From a virus, in the IMG/VR virus record IMGVR_UViG_3300032177_000020, positions 1 to 47,337 of that record: 47,337 nt of DNA. One strand, written 5' to 3'. Position 1 is the first letter of the stretch; every line of letters starts with the position of its first letter. A program made the position numbers and the translations under genes. Shown one piece after another: positions 40,738 through 46,866 of the stretch. Under the pieces are notes generated by a model. That model was not told the DNA's origin. It did no database searches and saw only the letters and a list, made by a program, of their open reading frames with translations.

Positions 40738-41743
40738 TTATCCACCTGATTATGTTGTCTATCCCGTCGTTTATATTAGTCGTAGGACTCCAGCCTAACC
40801 CCTTGGCTTTTGATATGTCTGTAATGTAGACTTTCTGGTCTGACGGTCGCCAGTCTTTGAACTTCAAATCCAGCCTTTTACCAGTCTTCTGATACAAAAT
40901 GTTAACAAACTCTAGTAAACTGATCGTATTGTCTCTCCCACCACCAGCGTTGAATACCCCAGTTTTAACCCCAGATTGGCGGAAAGTATCAAACAATCTC
41001 ACTAGATCATCAGCCCATAACATATCCCTTACCTGTTTACCGTCACCAAATATAGTCACCGGCTTATTAAACAGGCTAGCTATGATAAACCAACTAACCC
41101 ATCCCTGGTCTTCAAACCCAAACTGTCTAGTCCCGTAAATACAACTCATTCTAAACACTCCGGTGTTCATCCCGTAAATCTTGCCATACTCCTGTACGTA
41201 AAGGTCACCAGTCAGCTTAGATACCCCGTAAGGTGTGTGTCCGGTCAAGTCCGTAAGCATATTCTCATTAACCCCTAAAACACCCTTAAAATCGTATCTA
41301 GTGTCTAGTTCAACCAAAGGTATGCTGTCTACGTTCTCTCCAAAGACTTTGTTGGTAGAACAGTATATAAAACACGCTTCAGGACACCTCCCCCTAACCG
41401 CTTCTAATACATTAACCGTCCCCCAGGCGTTTATCATAAAGTCTTCCCTGGGCATCCTAACACTTGAAGGCACTCCAGGCTGTCCAGCACAGTGAATAAC
41501 CAAATCAACACCTTCACCTAACGCTTTGTCTATATCATCAGCTATCCTTACGTCGCCCTTAACACATTTAATCCCCAAATTTACCAAGTAGTTCCAGTTA
41601 AACTCCACAGACTCTTTATCATACTCGAACAGTTTACTCCTCATTAAGTTGTCTAATATAGTGACTTCCCAACCTAATCCGTGATAATACTCTGCGACGT
41701 GAGAACCTACCATCCCTGCCCCACCCGTAACTAGAACCCTCAT
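40706..41743 (-). CDS. CDP-paratose 2-epimerase-like enzyme (RfbE-like)
   Basis: 345 residues, standard length. TGGAGMVGSH (6-15) binds NAD; STNKVFG (129-135) and Y172-x3-K176 (PYGVSK) hold the catalytic residues; VFRMSCIYGTRQFGFEDQGWVSWF is strongly characteristic of CDP-paratose (CDP-tyvelose) 2-epimerases, as is the acceptor of a C2-oxidised sugar ring. In Yersinia and Salmonella the enzyme makes CDP-tyvelose for O-antigen. The other steps (CDP-glucose synthesis and dehydration, C3 deoxygenation) are not encoded here and would have to come from the host. A ggagg site precedes ATG 41743. Confidence 0.85.
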   Translation of the reverse strand: MRVLVTGGAGMVGSHVAEYYHGLGWEVTILDNLMRSKLFEYDKESVEFNWNYLVNLGIKCVKGDVRIADDIDKALGEGVDLVIHCAGQPGVPSSVRMPREDFMINAWGTVNVLEAVRGRCPEACFIYCSTNKVFGENVDSIPLVELDTRYDFKGVLGVNENMLTDLTGHTPYGVSKLTGDLYVQEYGKIYGMNTGVFRMSCIYGTRQFGFEDQGWVSWFIIASLFNKPVTIFGDGKQVRDMLWADDLVRLFDTFRQSGVKTGVFNAGGGRDNTISLLEFVNILYQKTGKRLDLKFKDWRPSDQKVYITDISKAKGLGWSPTTNINDGIDNIIRWINENPSYFSLS

Positions 41744-41752
41744 TCATCCTCC

Positions 41753-41786
41753 CTGTTAATAACCTGTTGATAAGTCTGTTAATAAC
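41753..41786. repeat. Three 11-bp direct repeats
   Basis: CTGTTAATAAC, CTGTTGATAAG and CTGTTAATAAC at 41753-41763, 41764-41774 and 41776-41786. They lie between the epimerase start and the stop of the small gene at 41787. Could be a protein-binding site or iterons; no other element explains them. Confidence 0.6.
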
Positions 41787-41924
41787 CTACTCATCTTCTT
41801 CTCCCTCAGTCAGTAATACCCATAAGATGTTCTTTAGTAAACAGTTAATGTTGTCCAGATCGTGGACTTCCCTGTCGCAACAGTATGTCAGCTTATCGTA
41901 ATCTACGCAAGTGTTACAGTCCAT
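41787..41924 (-). CDS. Small Cys-rich protein, 45 aa
   Basis: The frame from ATG 41924 encodes CNTC (3-6), YCCDRE (14-19) and another Cys near 28, followed by an acidic tail. The Cys spacing suggests a real small metal-binding protein. No good ribosome-binding site precedes it. It is the only reading frame I accept in the interval between the epimerase and TerS. Confidence 0.4.
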   Translation of the reverse strand: MDCNTCVDYDKLTYCCDREVHDLDNINCLLKNILWVLLTEGEEDE

Positions 41925-41990
41925 TAGTCTTATGAAAAAGTCGTTTCATTGAAAATATGTAGCGCAGGGGGAGTTAGGTTAAGACCTATA

Positions 41991-42009
41991 CCCACCCACC
42001 CCCATCCCC
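41991..42009 (-). promoter_or_regulatory. Predicted G-quadruplex motif
   Basis: Four G tracts of three to five with loops of one or two bases on the minus strand, the late-transcript strand. Short loops favour a stable quadruplex in RNA or single-stranded DNA. It would lie in the late mRNA between terS and the sugar block. Confidence 0.55.
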
Positions 42010-42130
42010 GATTTACTTACCCCACAGTCCCCCATTGTATAACCCATTGACTAACATATACTTACTAAGTGCCTAACCAAGTTCCTATTGTCTAGTGTAT
42101 GTATAGGGTATTGTCTATGATTTATCATAC

Positions 42131-42139
42131 TTATCCACA
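42131..42139 (+). promoter_or_regulatory. DnaA box
   Basis: TTATCCACA is an exact match to the consensus DnaA box in a 340-base non-coding, repeat-containing interval. A single box may occur by chance; the context raises its weight. Confidence 0.45.
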
Positions 42140-42264
42140 GGTTTATACAGTGATGGCTTGTGAGTGTGTGTCTAACCCAAGCACGAACTATCTAACTAAA
42201 CTACTAAACTACTAACCTACTAACTACACTAAGAACACTATCAGTATATAGGGGAATATATGCT

Positions 42265-42774
42265 TTATAGTTTTGTCCCCCGGATTTGCGGGTCAATGTC
42301 AATAACCTCACCGATCGGCTTACCCTGGCTTAATTGATCTTGTAATGCCTTAAACGCCTCAAGGCTCTTATTAAGGCTAGTTAGATCTTGGTTAGTAATT
42401 AATACATTGGTTTGATTTATTGTTTCCGCCGATATATTCCCTAGCTGTTTATGTAGCTTGTAAAGGATTTCAAGGGCTTTAGATTGTATTATATAATCGT
42501 CTTGTTTTATAACCTTATCCCCGCAAATTACCTCTTTTTTAGCCTCTAATAGCTGTTTAAGCTTGGAATTGGCTTTGAATATAGTTAAACCTTGCTTATC
42601 AAGTAATTCATCTATTCTATTGCGGAATTGGCTTGATCTTAGCTTACCACGCATAAACGAGGCTGCTAATTCTCTATTATCAAATTCGAGTATATTCATT
42701 GCCGCTTGTGTTAAGTCTTTAGTCTTAGCCACTTCTTTAGCCAGTATCTCATCATTATAATTTAGTTTGCTCAT
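42265..42774 (-). CDS. Probable terminase small subunit
   Basis: 169 residues, predicted all-helical. The N-terminal region ILAKEVAKTKDLTQAAMNILEFDNRELAASFMRGKLR resembles a helix-turn-helix DNA-binding segment; the C-terminal half (KALEILYKLHKQLGNISAETINQ) matches the pattern at the end of many small terminase proteins, where KALELLGKxxGxF is typical. It is the first gene of the late arm, upstream of terL, though separated from it by sugar genes. It would bind the packaging site and hand DNA to TerL. Confidence 0.7.
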   Translation of the reverse strand: MSKLNYNDEILAKEVAKTKDLTQAAMNILEFDNRELAASFMRGKLRSSQFRNRIDELLDKQGLTIFKANSKLKQLLEAKKEVICGDKVIKQDDYIIQSKALEILYKLHKQLGNISAETINQTNVLITNQDLTSLNKSLEAFKALQDQLSQGKPIGEVIDIDPQIRGTKL

Positions 42775-42872
42775 ACCTTAATAATAATGATAAATGATGA
42801 TTAGTCAAACAAAAACAATTAAATAGGATTTTTATTTTCATTCCCCGACGAGAAAATATTTTAAAATAATCC

Positions 42873-42900
42873 TTGACATATACCTATATTATGCTATACT
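42873..42900 (+). promoter_or_regulatory. Early promoter, near-consensus sigma-70
   Basis: -35 TTGACA (42873-42878), 16-base spacer, -10 TATACT (42895-42900), with TATG immediately before. It drives the rightward arm, and transcription should start near 42907. Confidence 0.8.
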
Positions 42901-42921
42901 TTGATTAGATAGAGGAAAGAA

Positions 42922-42949
42922 GGCAAGCCGGACTTTATGCCGGATAGCC
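42922..42949 (+). promoter_or_regulatory. Structured 5' leader of the early transcript
   Basis: GGC (42922-42924) pairs with GCC (42947-42949) around an internal loop and a CCGG/CCGG stem (42928-42931 with 42940-42943) with loop ACTTTATG. It lies between the early promoter and the first gene. I compared it by eye with common riboswitch patterns and found no match. Confidence 0.4.
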
Positions 42950-42970
42950 AGGTAAACAAGGGGGGGACAG

Positions 42971-43135
42971 ATGAAGATAAAACGCTGGATATGGTTTAGA
43001 ACAAAGCAAGGGGCAATGTTAGGATATTTATATAATCCTTATTTAAAATCTATTGCTTATTGCTTGGATATGTTCAATTGTATCAATGGAAGCATTTTAA
43101 CCCGTAATGATGTAAAAGTATCATTTGAAGATTAA
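42971..43135 (+). CDS. First early protein, 54 aa
   Basis: ATG 42971 follows aagggggggacag. The product is Tyr/Trp/Phe-rich with a short hydrophobic centre and a charged C-terminus (LTRNDVKVSFED). It is the first gene after the early promoter. No family recognised; probably an early host-takeover or regulatory protein by position only. Confidence 0.6.
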   Translation: MKIKRWIWFRTKQGAMLGYLYNPYLKSIAYCLDMFNCINGSILTRNDVKVSFED

Positions 43136-43166
43136 CCCCACAACCACCACCAAAGGAGGCGAAGAG

Positions 43167-43565
43167 ATGAAAAGCGAATATACAAAACAGGCGGAAAAGT
43201 TTTTAAAGGAGACTAAAACCAGCTTCAAATACAAGTATTATAAAAATGATGTTTATTTTCCTGATGACAGAGAAAGCCGAGATATTTACAAGATCACCCT
43301 TAAAAACCCGAAAGGAATCTATATCTTCACCTTTGGAACTTCTATCAATGATACACAGCTCGGCAAAGAACCGGAAGCCTATGACATCTTAGCTGGATTG
43401 ACTAAATATGCCCCAGGTGATTTTAACAATTTCTGTTATGAATTTGGCTGTAATGTGGATAGCCGGAAAGCTAAAAAGACATATAATGCCGTAGTCAAAG
43501 AGTGGCAAAATGTTCAAAAGTTATTTACAGGAAAACAACTTAATGAATTAGCTGAAATTGGTTAA
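43167..43565 (+). CDS. Conserved-looking early phage protein, 132 aa
   Basis: The frame opens at 43125, but aaaggaggcgaagag precedes ATG 43167. Mixed alpha/beta (FKYKYYKNDVYFPDDRESRDIYKITLKNPKGIYIFTFGTSI, then YDILAGLTKYAPGDFNNFCYEFG and a C-terminal helix). The layout, with DILA.L.KYxPG.F..FCxEFG, resembles a protein family found in many phages and mobile elements without known function. I infer a role in early growth. Confidence 0.75.
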   Translation: MKSEYTKQAEKFLKETKTSFKYKYYKNDVYFPDDRESRDIYKITLKNPKGIYIFTFGTSINDTQLGKEPEAYDILAGLTKYAPGDFNNFCYEFGCNVDSRKAKKTYNAVVKEWQNVQKLFTGKQLNELAEIG

Positions 43566-43597
43566 CAAGCTGTTTGTATATACTAAAGGAGGAATAA

Positions 43598-43798
43598 ATG
43601 ACTACCAAACCAACTTTTCAACACAATATAAGATTAAACGAAGCTGATGAGGTTAAACTCAAGATATTAGCTGAGATCGGGGTAGGATTGATTGAAATCG
43701 TAAGAAAGGGATTATATACAGAACTTGAAATACATAAAGATAAGATCGAAACATACCAAATTGAAATCATAAGAAAGGGATTAGATAAGGAGAGTTAA
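43598..43798 (+). CDS. Ribbon-helix-helix-like regulator, 66 aa
   Basis: Preceded by aaaggaggaataa. The first 40 residues (FQHNIRLNEADEVKLKILAEIGVGLIEIVRKGLYTEL) fit the beta-strand plus two helices of an MetJ/Arc-type DNA-binding protein. A 24-base DNA segment (43691-43714) recurs with one mismatch at 43760-43783, so the EI(V/I)RKGL motif is duplicated. It may repress early promoters near it, for example that at 44133. Confidence 0.6.
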   Translation: MTTKPTFQHNIRLNEADEVKLKILAEIGVGLIEIVRKGLYTELEIHKDKIETYQIEIIRKGLDKES

Positions 43799-43799
43799 T

Positions 43800-44153
43800 A
43801 TGAAGTGGTTAATATGTTTGATATTGTTATTCCCAGGAATTTGTTTTGGAGCTGATTATAGTCAATATTCCGACGAGGCTATAGTAAAAGCTATTGGCAA
43901 GGCAGAAAATTCAATCAAATATCCTTATGGAATAAAATCTATTGACACAAAAGGCAATATTGAATATGCCAGGCAAATATGTTTAAACTCTGTTCGTAAT
44001 GGAAGGAAACGCTGGGTTAAAGCTGATAAGCCTTGTGATTTGATTTCGTTTATTTCTCGCCGATATTGTCCGGTAAATGCTCCCGATGATAATGGCACAA
44101 ATAAGTATTGGGCTAAGAATGTAAAATACTTCTTGACACAAAATAAGAATTGA
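43800..44153 (+). CDS. Secreted protein, candidate cell-wall enzyme, 117 aa
   Basis: Residues 1-17 are a cleavable signal peptide (MKWLICLILLFPGICFG, then ADYSQ). The mature part has AIVKAIGKAENSIKYPYGIKS, ARQICLNSVRNGRKRWVKA and FISRRYCPVN...NKYWAKNVKYFL, a pattern seen in small secreted proteins of unknown function. The Glu in AENS followed by a short glycan-hydrolase-like loop would suit a lysozyme-like enzyme, but this is inference. No other endolysin candidate stands out. It is placed in the early arm, which is unusual for a lysis gene. Confidence 0.65.
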   Translation: MKWLICLILLFPGICFGADYSQYSDEAIVKAIGKAENSIKYPYGIKSIDTKGNIEYARQICLNSVRNGRKRWVKADKPCDLISFISRRYCPVNAPDDNGTNKYWAKNVKYFLTQNKN

Positions 44154-44161
44154 TATAAAAT
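44133..44161 (+). promoter_or_regulatory. Second early promoter, consensus-like sigma-70
   Basis: TTGACA (44133-44138), 17-base spacer, TAAAAT (44156-44161). It lies within the end of the secreted protein gene and should start transcription near 44168, just before the long inverted repeat. Confidence 0.75.
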
Positions 44162-44195
44162 CTTAATTAAGAACTTGAAACACAAAGGGGAAGAA

Positions 44196-44303
44196 ATGAC
44201 TAATAAACTAAGGCAGGACGGCAAATACAGAGCAGACAGAAATGTTTGCTTTTTTTTCTTCCCCAAGAAAGCCGTCCTGCCTTTATTTAAGGTGATAATA
44301 TGA
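44196..44303 (+). CDS. Possible leader peptide, 35 aa
   Basis: ATG 44196 follows aaaggggaag. The frame reads across the complete inverted repeat and T tract (VCFFFFPKKAVLPLF) and ends in an ATGA overlap with the next gene. Its coding could be real leader translation that changes folding of the RNA, or simply a frame through a regulatory hairpin. Confidence 0.35.
   Translation: MTNKLRQDGKYRADRNVCFFFFPKKAVLPLFKVII
44210..44283 (+). terminator. Long inverted repeat with internal hairpin and T tract (attenuator-like)
   Basis: A perfect 13-base inverted repeat (44210-44222 with 44271-44283) encloses a smaller hairpin, GCAGAC (44232-44237) with GTTTGC (44244-44249), followed by eight T (44250-44257), the form of an intrinsic terminator. 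A second T-rich stretch (TTTATTT) follows the outer repeat. It lies some 40 bases after a strong promoter and before the nuclease/replication genes. Confidence 0.65.
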
Positions 44304-44491
44304 CAAATGAAGAATATGTAGCAGTATGTAAAGCGTATGATGATTTGATTGGTTGTTTTAAATCCGCAGAAAATTGGATGGCTGTTGCTGTTGTTCAATT
44401 ACATAAAGAACTTGCCGAATTAAAAAGAGAAGAAGCAATAAAAGACGAGGAGATATACTTTGAAAGCACAAAACAATTGGAAATTCATTGA
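44300..44491 (+). CDS. Small helical protein, 63 aa
   Basis: Starts in an ATGA overlap after a gguga-like site. Acidic and helical (VQLHKELAELKREEAIKDEEIY), so probably a coiled coil. It overlaps the nuclease gene start by 32 bases. No family recognised. Confidence 0.55.
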   Translation: MTNEEYVAVCKAYDDLIGCFKSAENWMAVAVVQLHKELAELKREEAIKDEEIYFESTKQLEIH

Positions 44492-45089
44492 CGAGATTGG
44501 TCAATCTCTGCCCAGGGTAACTTATATTTTAAAGTTATTGGCTAAAGGCGAAGGCTTCGAGAAATGGCTTAAAAACAACGCCCAGGAAGCTGACAACATA
44601 TTAAATAAGGCTGGAGATATTGGCTCGGCTCTCCATTCATTACTTGAGAGAATTGGCAAGGGCGAAGAACTTGATTTGAATAACTTAGATGATTTACAGA
44701 AACAATGGATTGAACAATTCCTTAAATGGAAAGAAGAAAACAAAGTCAAATTCTTATTAACTGAACAGCCTGTTTATAATAAAGAACATTTGTATTGTGG
44801 AACTCTTGACGCTTTAGTAGAAATCAATGGGGAAGCTGTGATTTTGGATTATAAAACCGCCAAATATTTTTATGATAGTTATTCATTACAAGTAGCGGCT
44901 TATGCTTATTGTTTCCCACAACCGCCCAAGAAAGCGATCATATTACGATTTGACAAAGAAACCGGCAAAATGAATATTAAAACTTATGACACTTTAGATT
45001 ATGAGTTTTCAATATTCTTGAGTTTATTAAAGGTGTGGAATTGGAGAAACCCAAAAAAGGAGGTTCTAAATGGAACAAAAAGTGTGTGA
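44460..45089 (+). CDS. PD-(D/E)XK nuclease, RecB/Cas4-like
   Basis: TTG start at 44460, eight bases after gaggaga; 209 residues. His 59 (SALHSLLE), GTLDALV (Asp 117), ILDYKT (Asp 130, Lys 132) and QVAAYAY (Gln 144, Tyr 148) are the ordered motifs of RecB-family nucleases such as Cas4 and phage exonucleases. Cas4-type cluster Cys are not evident, so a phage recombination exonuclease is more likely. It would resect DNA ends for recombination-dependent replication with the neighbouring zinc-ribbon protein. Confidence 0.88.
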   Translation: MKAQNNWKFIDEIGQSLPRVTYILKLLAKGEGFEKWLKNNAQEADNILNKAGDIGSALHSLLERIGKGEELDLNNLDDLQKQWIEQFLKWKEENKVKFLLTEQPVYNKEHLYCGTLDALVEINGEAVILDYKTAKYFYDSYSLQVAAYAYCFPQPPKKAIILRFDKETGKMNIKTYDTLDYEFSIFLSLLKVWNWRNPKKEVLNGTKSV

Positions 45090-45393
45090 AGTTTGCGGTC
45101 AATCTGCGGTGTATAAAGAGGGCAATAAGAATGGTAAACCCTGGGCGGCTTATTTCTGCCAGGATAAAGAAAGTTGCGGTCAGGTGGAATGGGTAGCATT
45201 AAAAACTAACCAACACAAGCCCGAAGTTATCAAAGCATCACAATTACCAACCAAAACCAACGGGAAAGAGATCAACGCTGAAATGATGGAATTGAGTTAT
45301 AAAAAGGATATAATGGTTGCTTTAATCGATTCTGGTCAAATGGAAATTAAAGAAAAATTTAAAGAATATTGGGAGATAACTAAAAATGGATAG
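45070..45393 (+). CDS. Zinc-ribbon protein next to the nuclease, 107 aa
   Basis: CEVCGQS (6-12) and FCQDKESCGQ (about 29-38) form a zinc ribbon resembling topoisomerase or single-strand-binding C4 modules; a charged linker and helical C-terminus follow. The start overlaps the nuclease end by 20 bases, with aaaggaggttc before it. Position suggests a DNA-binding or annealing partner of the nuclease. It ends in an overlap with the following gene. Confidence 0.65.
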   Translation: MEQKVCEVCGQSAVYKEGNKNGKPWAAYFCQDKESCGQVEWVALKTNQHKPEVIKASQLPTKTNGKEINAEMMELSYKKDIMVALIDSGQMEIKEKFKEYWEITKNG

Positions 45394-45571
45394 GATTGTG
45401 TATTTTTCGGGCGAAATTAAGTTCTGCCAATGTGGACTACCTGCTGTTAAACAGTTTAAACCTAATGTTTACCTATGCCAAAAGCACGATAAACCTATAA
45501 AAACAAAGGTTTTAAGAGGTAAATTCTCTGGTAAAAGCAAAACCCCTTTTGGCTTATACGAGGAAAGTTGA
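45386..45571 (+). CDS. Small Cys-containing protein, 61 aa
   Basis: FCQCGLPAVKQFKPNVYLCQKH has CxC and a later C-x2-H, consistent with a zinc-binding turn, followed by a basic tail (KVLRGKFSGKSKT). The stop overlaps the next ATG (TGATG). Function unknown. Confidence 0.55.
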   Translation: MDRIVYFSGEIKFCQCGLPAVKQFKPNVYLCQKHDKPIKTKVLRGKFSGKSKTPFGLYEES

Positions 45572-45897
45572 TGGCAAATCCACAACTTGAGAACGGGTTC
45601 ACAAGAATATCCAATGAGTTATTGGAAGCTATTGTGCTTAAAGTCTACAAATTAGAGTATTTAAAAATCATATTGTTTTTAATAAGAATAACCTACGGTT
45701 TCAACCGCAAACGGGTTAAATCCCACTACAAATCCTTTTCTATCTCTACAGGGATACCTAAAGACCATATGGAAATTCTTATATCAGAAATGTATTTAAG
45801 AAAGATTATATACTTAGAACAAATAAGCAAAGACTATTTTTGGGCTGGATTAAACAAAAATTACGAAGAATGGAACTTAGGGGAGATGTATATTTAA
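45571..45897 (+). CDS. Replication protein O-like (N-terminal domain), 108 aa
   Basis: ATG 45571 is one codon after a TTG and overlaps the stop upstream. PQLENGFTRISNELLEAI, then YLKIILFLIRITYGFNRKR, SISTGIPKDHMEILISEMYLRKII is the winged-helix origin-binding domain of phage replication protein O (Phage_rep_O). Full-length O proteins carry a C-terminal helicase-loader-binding region that is missing here, so loading must use another protein or the host. The AT-rich repeats that follow could be the origin it binds. Confidence 0.82.
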   Translation: MANPQLENGFTRISNELLEAIVLKVYKLEYLKIILFLIRITYGFNRKRVKSHYKSFSISTGIPKDHMEILISEMYLRKIIYLEQISKDYFWAGLNKNYEEWNLGEMYI

Positions 45898-46008
45898 ATA
45901 AAGTATTGTATTATATACTTTCTTTAAATAAAGTATTAGTATTTAACACTTTCTTTAAAGATAATTAAGATATCAATATAATTAATTAATATATATAATA
46001 TATAAGGG
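45893..46008. repeat. AT-rich repeat region, candidate replication origin
   Basis: Two tandem units (45893-45922 and 45923-45953) share TTTAAATAAAGTATT and end CTTTC; a third begins TTTAAAG at 45954. The first contains an AAAGTAT/ATACTTT inverted repeat. The remaining 50 bases are almost pure A/T up to the ribosome-binding site. The position directly after the O-like gene fits an origin. Confidence 0.55.
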
Positions 46009-46016
46009 GGGTAAAA

Positions 46017-46193
46017 ATGAAGAATACGGAGCTACAAAGCCAACAAGCATATCCCATTACATACTCAAGGGTTTGGGGAGAATGTTTTACCTGTGGTGGT
46101 AAAGGGGTGGTAGAGAGTAAAAAAACATACCGAGAAGTGATCTGTCCAGAGTGTGAAGGAGAACAGGGTAGGTGGGTAGAGGAGAAAAGATGA
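46017..46193 (+). CDS. Zinc-knuckle protein, 58 aa
   Basis: ATG 46017 follows aaggggggtaaaa. CFTCGGKG (23-30) and CPECEGEQG (43-51) form a DnaJ-like CxxCxG pair, a motif common in small phage proteins and RinB/antitermination-related proteins, but the function is unknown. Its stop overlaps the next ATG (46190). Confidence 0.65.
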   Translation: MKNTELQSQQAYPITYSRVWGECFTCGGKGVVESKKTYREVICPECEGEQGRWVEEKR

Positions 46194-46444
46194 GTGAACG
46201 AACTAGTTTTGATATAGATAAAGAGCGGTCAGAGTGTGACTTAGAGCTTTTATCCGCCGAAAAGGCTAGAGATGTTATTGAAACAGAGATAATAAATCGG
46301 CGGAGAGAAATAGACAATCTTAGAATAGCCTTAAGAGACTTAGATACTTCGTTATTGAAAAGTAAATGCGTGGTAAGGGAACTAAAAGCCAAGAAAGCTC
46401 AACTTGATCGTGATTTTTGGTCTTGTCGCCATTCGGGTATCTAA
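46190..46444 (+). CDS. Coiled-coil protein, 84 aa
   Basis: The frame opens at 46172, but gaggagaaaag before ATG 46190 and the ATGA overlap mark the start. Residues 18-75 are heptad-like (AEKARDVIETEIINRRREIDNLRIALRDLDTSLLKSK), so the protein is almost all coiled coil. It precedes the ninG-like gene without a gap. Function unknown. Confidence 0.65.
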   Translation: MSERTSFDIDKERSECDLELLSAEKARDVIETEIINRRREIDNLRIALRDLDTSLLKSKCVVRELKAKKAQLDRDFWSCRHSGI

Positions 46445-46840
46445 ATGAAAAAGAAAATCAAGCATATTAGTTTAAAGTCATTGAGGAAGAAAGCCTGGAA
46501 ACTGCAAAGCGAGTATATCCGTAAATTTGAAAAAGGTATTTGTTATACCTGCGGTATTCACCAAGACCCAAAAGAAATGAATGCCGGACATTACATCCAC
46601 AAAGACTGCTTAGATTTTGACCCTATAAATATTCATTGTCAGTGTGTAAGGTGTAATAAATATCTGTCAGGAAATTCAGGGATATATGCTGAAAGACTTA
46701 TAGCGGAGTATGGGATTGACATTGTGCTTGAACTTCGGCGAAGAAGTGAGATCATCCATAAATACACGATTTGGGAATTAGAAGATTTAATCAAGACTTA
46801 CACAGAACTATTAGATAAACTTTCGGCGGAAAAAGGATAA
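46445..46840 (+). CDS. ninG: NinG (Rap)-like recombination protein
   Basis: 131 residues. CYTCG (33-37), AGHYIHK (47-53), a Cys at 55, and NIHCQCVRCNKYLSGN (62-77) match the zinc-containing, HNH-like signature of lambda NinG/Rap, which is a structure-specific nuclease cutting branched recombination intermediates. Lambda NinG is about 200 residues; this one lacks the basic N-terminal part. It fits with the nearby RecB-like exonuclease and O-like protein as a recombination-replication module. Confidence 0.82.
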   Translation: MKKKIKHISLKSLRKKAWKLQSEYIRKFEKGICYTCGIHQDPKEMNAGHYIHKDCLDFDPINIHCQCVRCNKYLSGNSGIYAERLIAEYGIDIVLELRRRSEIIHKYTIWELEDLIKTYTELLDKLSAEKG

Positions 46841-46866
46841 AACCCAATAGCGGGAGAAAGGAAAAG

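Larger units (their letters stand above)
41925..42264. other. Non-coding interval with DnaA box, G-rich track and repeats
   Basis: No gene is supported in these 340 bases. From left to right they hold a small hairpin (TAGGT/ACCTA, 41975-41988), a C-rich track at 41991-42009 whose minus strand reads GGGG-AT-GGGGG-T-GGG-T-GGG, a perfect DnaA box TTATCCACA (42131-42139), and ACTAAACT/CTAAC-type short repeats (42192-42232). Position next to the small terminase gene also makes it a candidate for the packaging site. Confidence 0.6.
42775..42970. promoter_or_regulatory. Divergent control region between the two arms
   Basis: A 196-base AT-rich interval between the divergently transcribed first genes. 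It holds the strong rightward promoter at 42873-42900. A possible leftward promoter has TTGACT (42808-42803) and TATTAT (42786-42781) with a 16-base spacer, which would place transcription start close to the TerS ATG at 42774; this one is uncertain. Confidence 0.6.

Noticed and set aside
42922-42949. Known riboswitch in the early leader
   Set aside because: I compared it by eye with c-di-GMP, preQ1 and fluoride classes; the conserved cores are absent. It is kept only as an unassigned structured leader.
44460-45089. Cas4 nuclease of a CRISPR system
   Set aside because: The PD-(D/E)XK motifs fit, but the iron-sulfur Cys cluster of Cas4 is not evident and no Cas genes or arrays are nearby.
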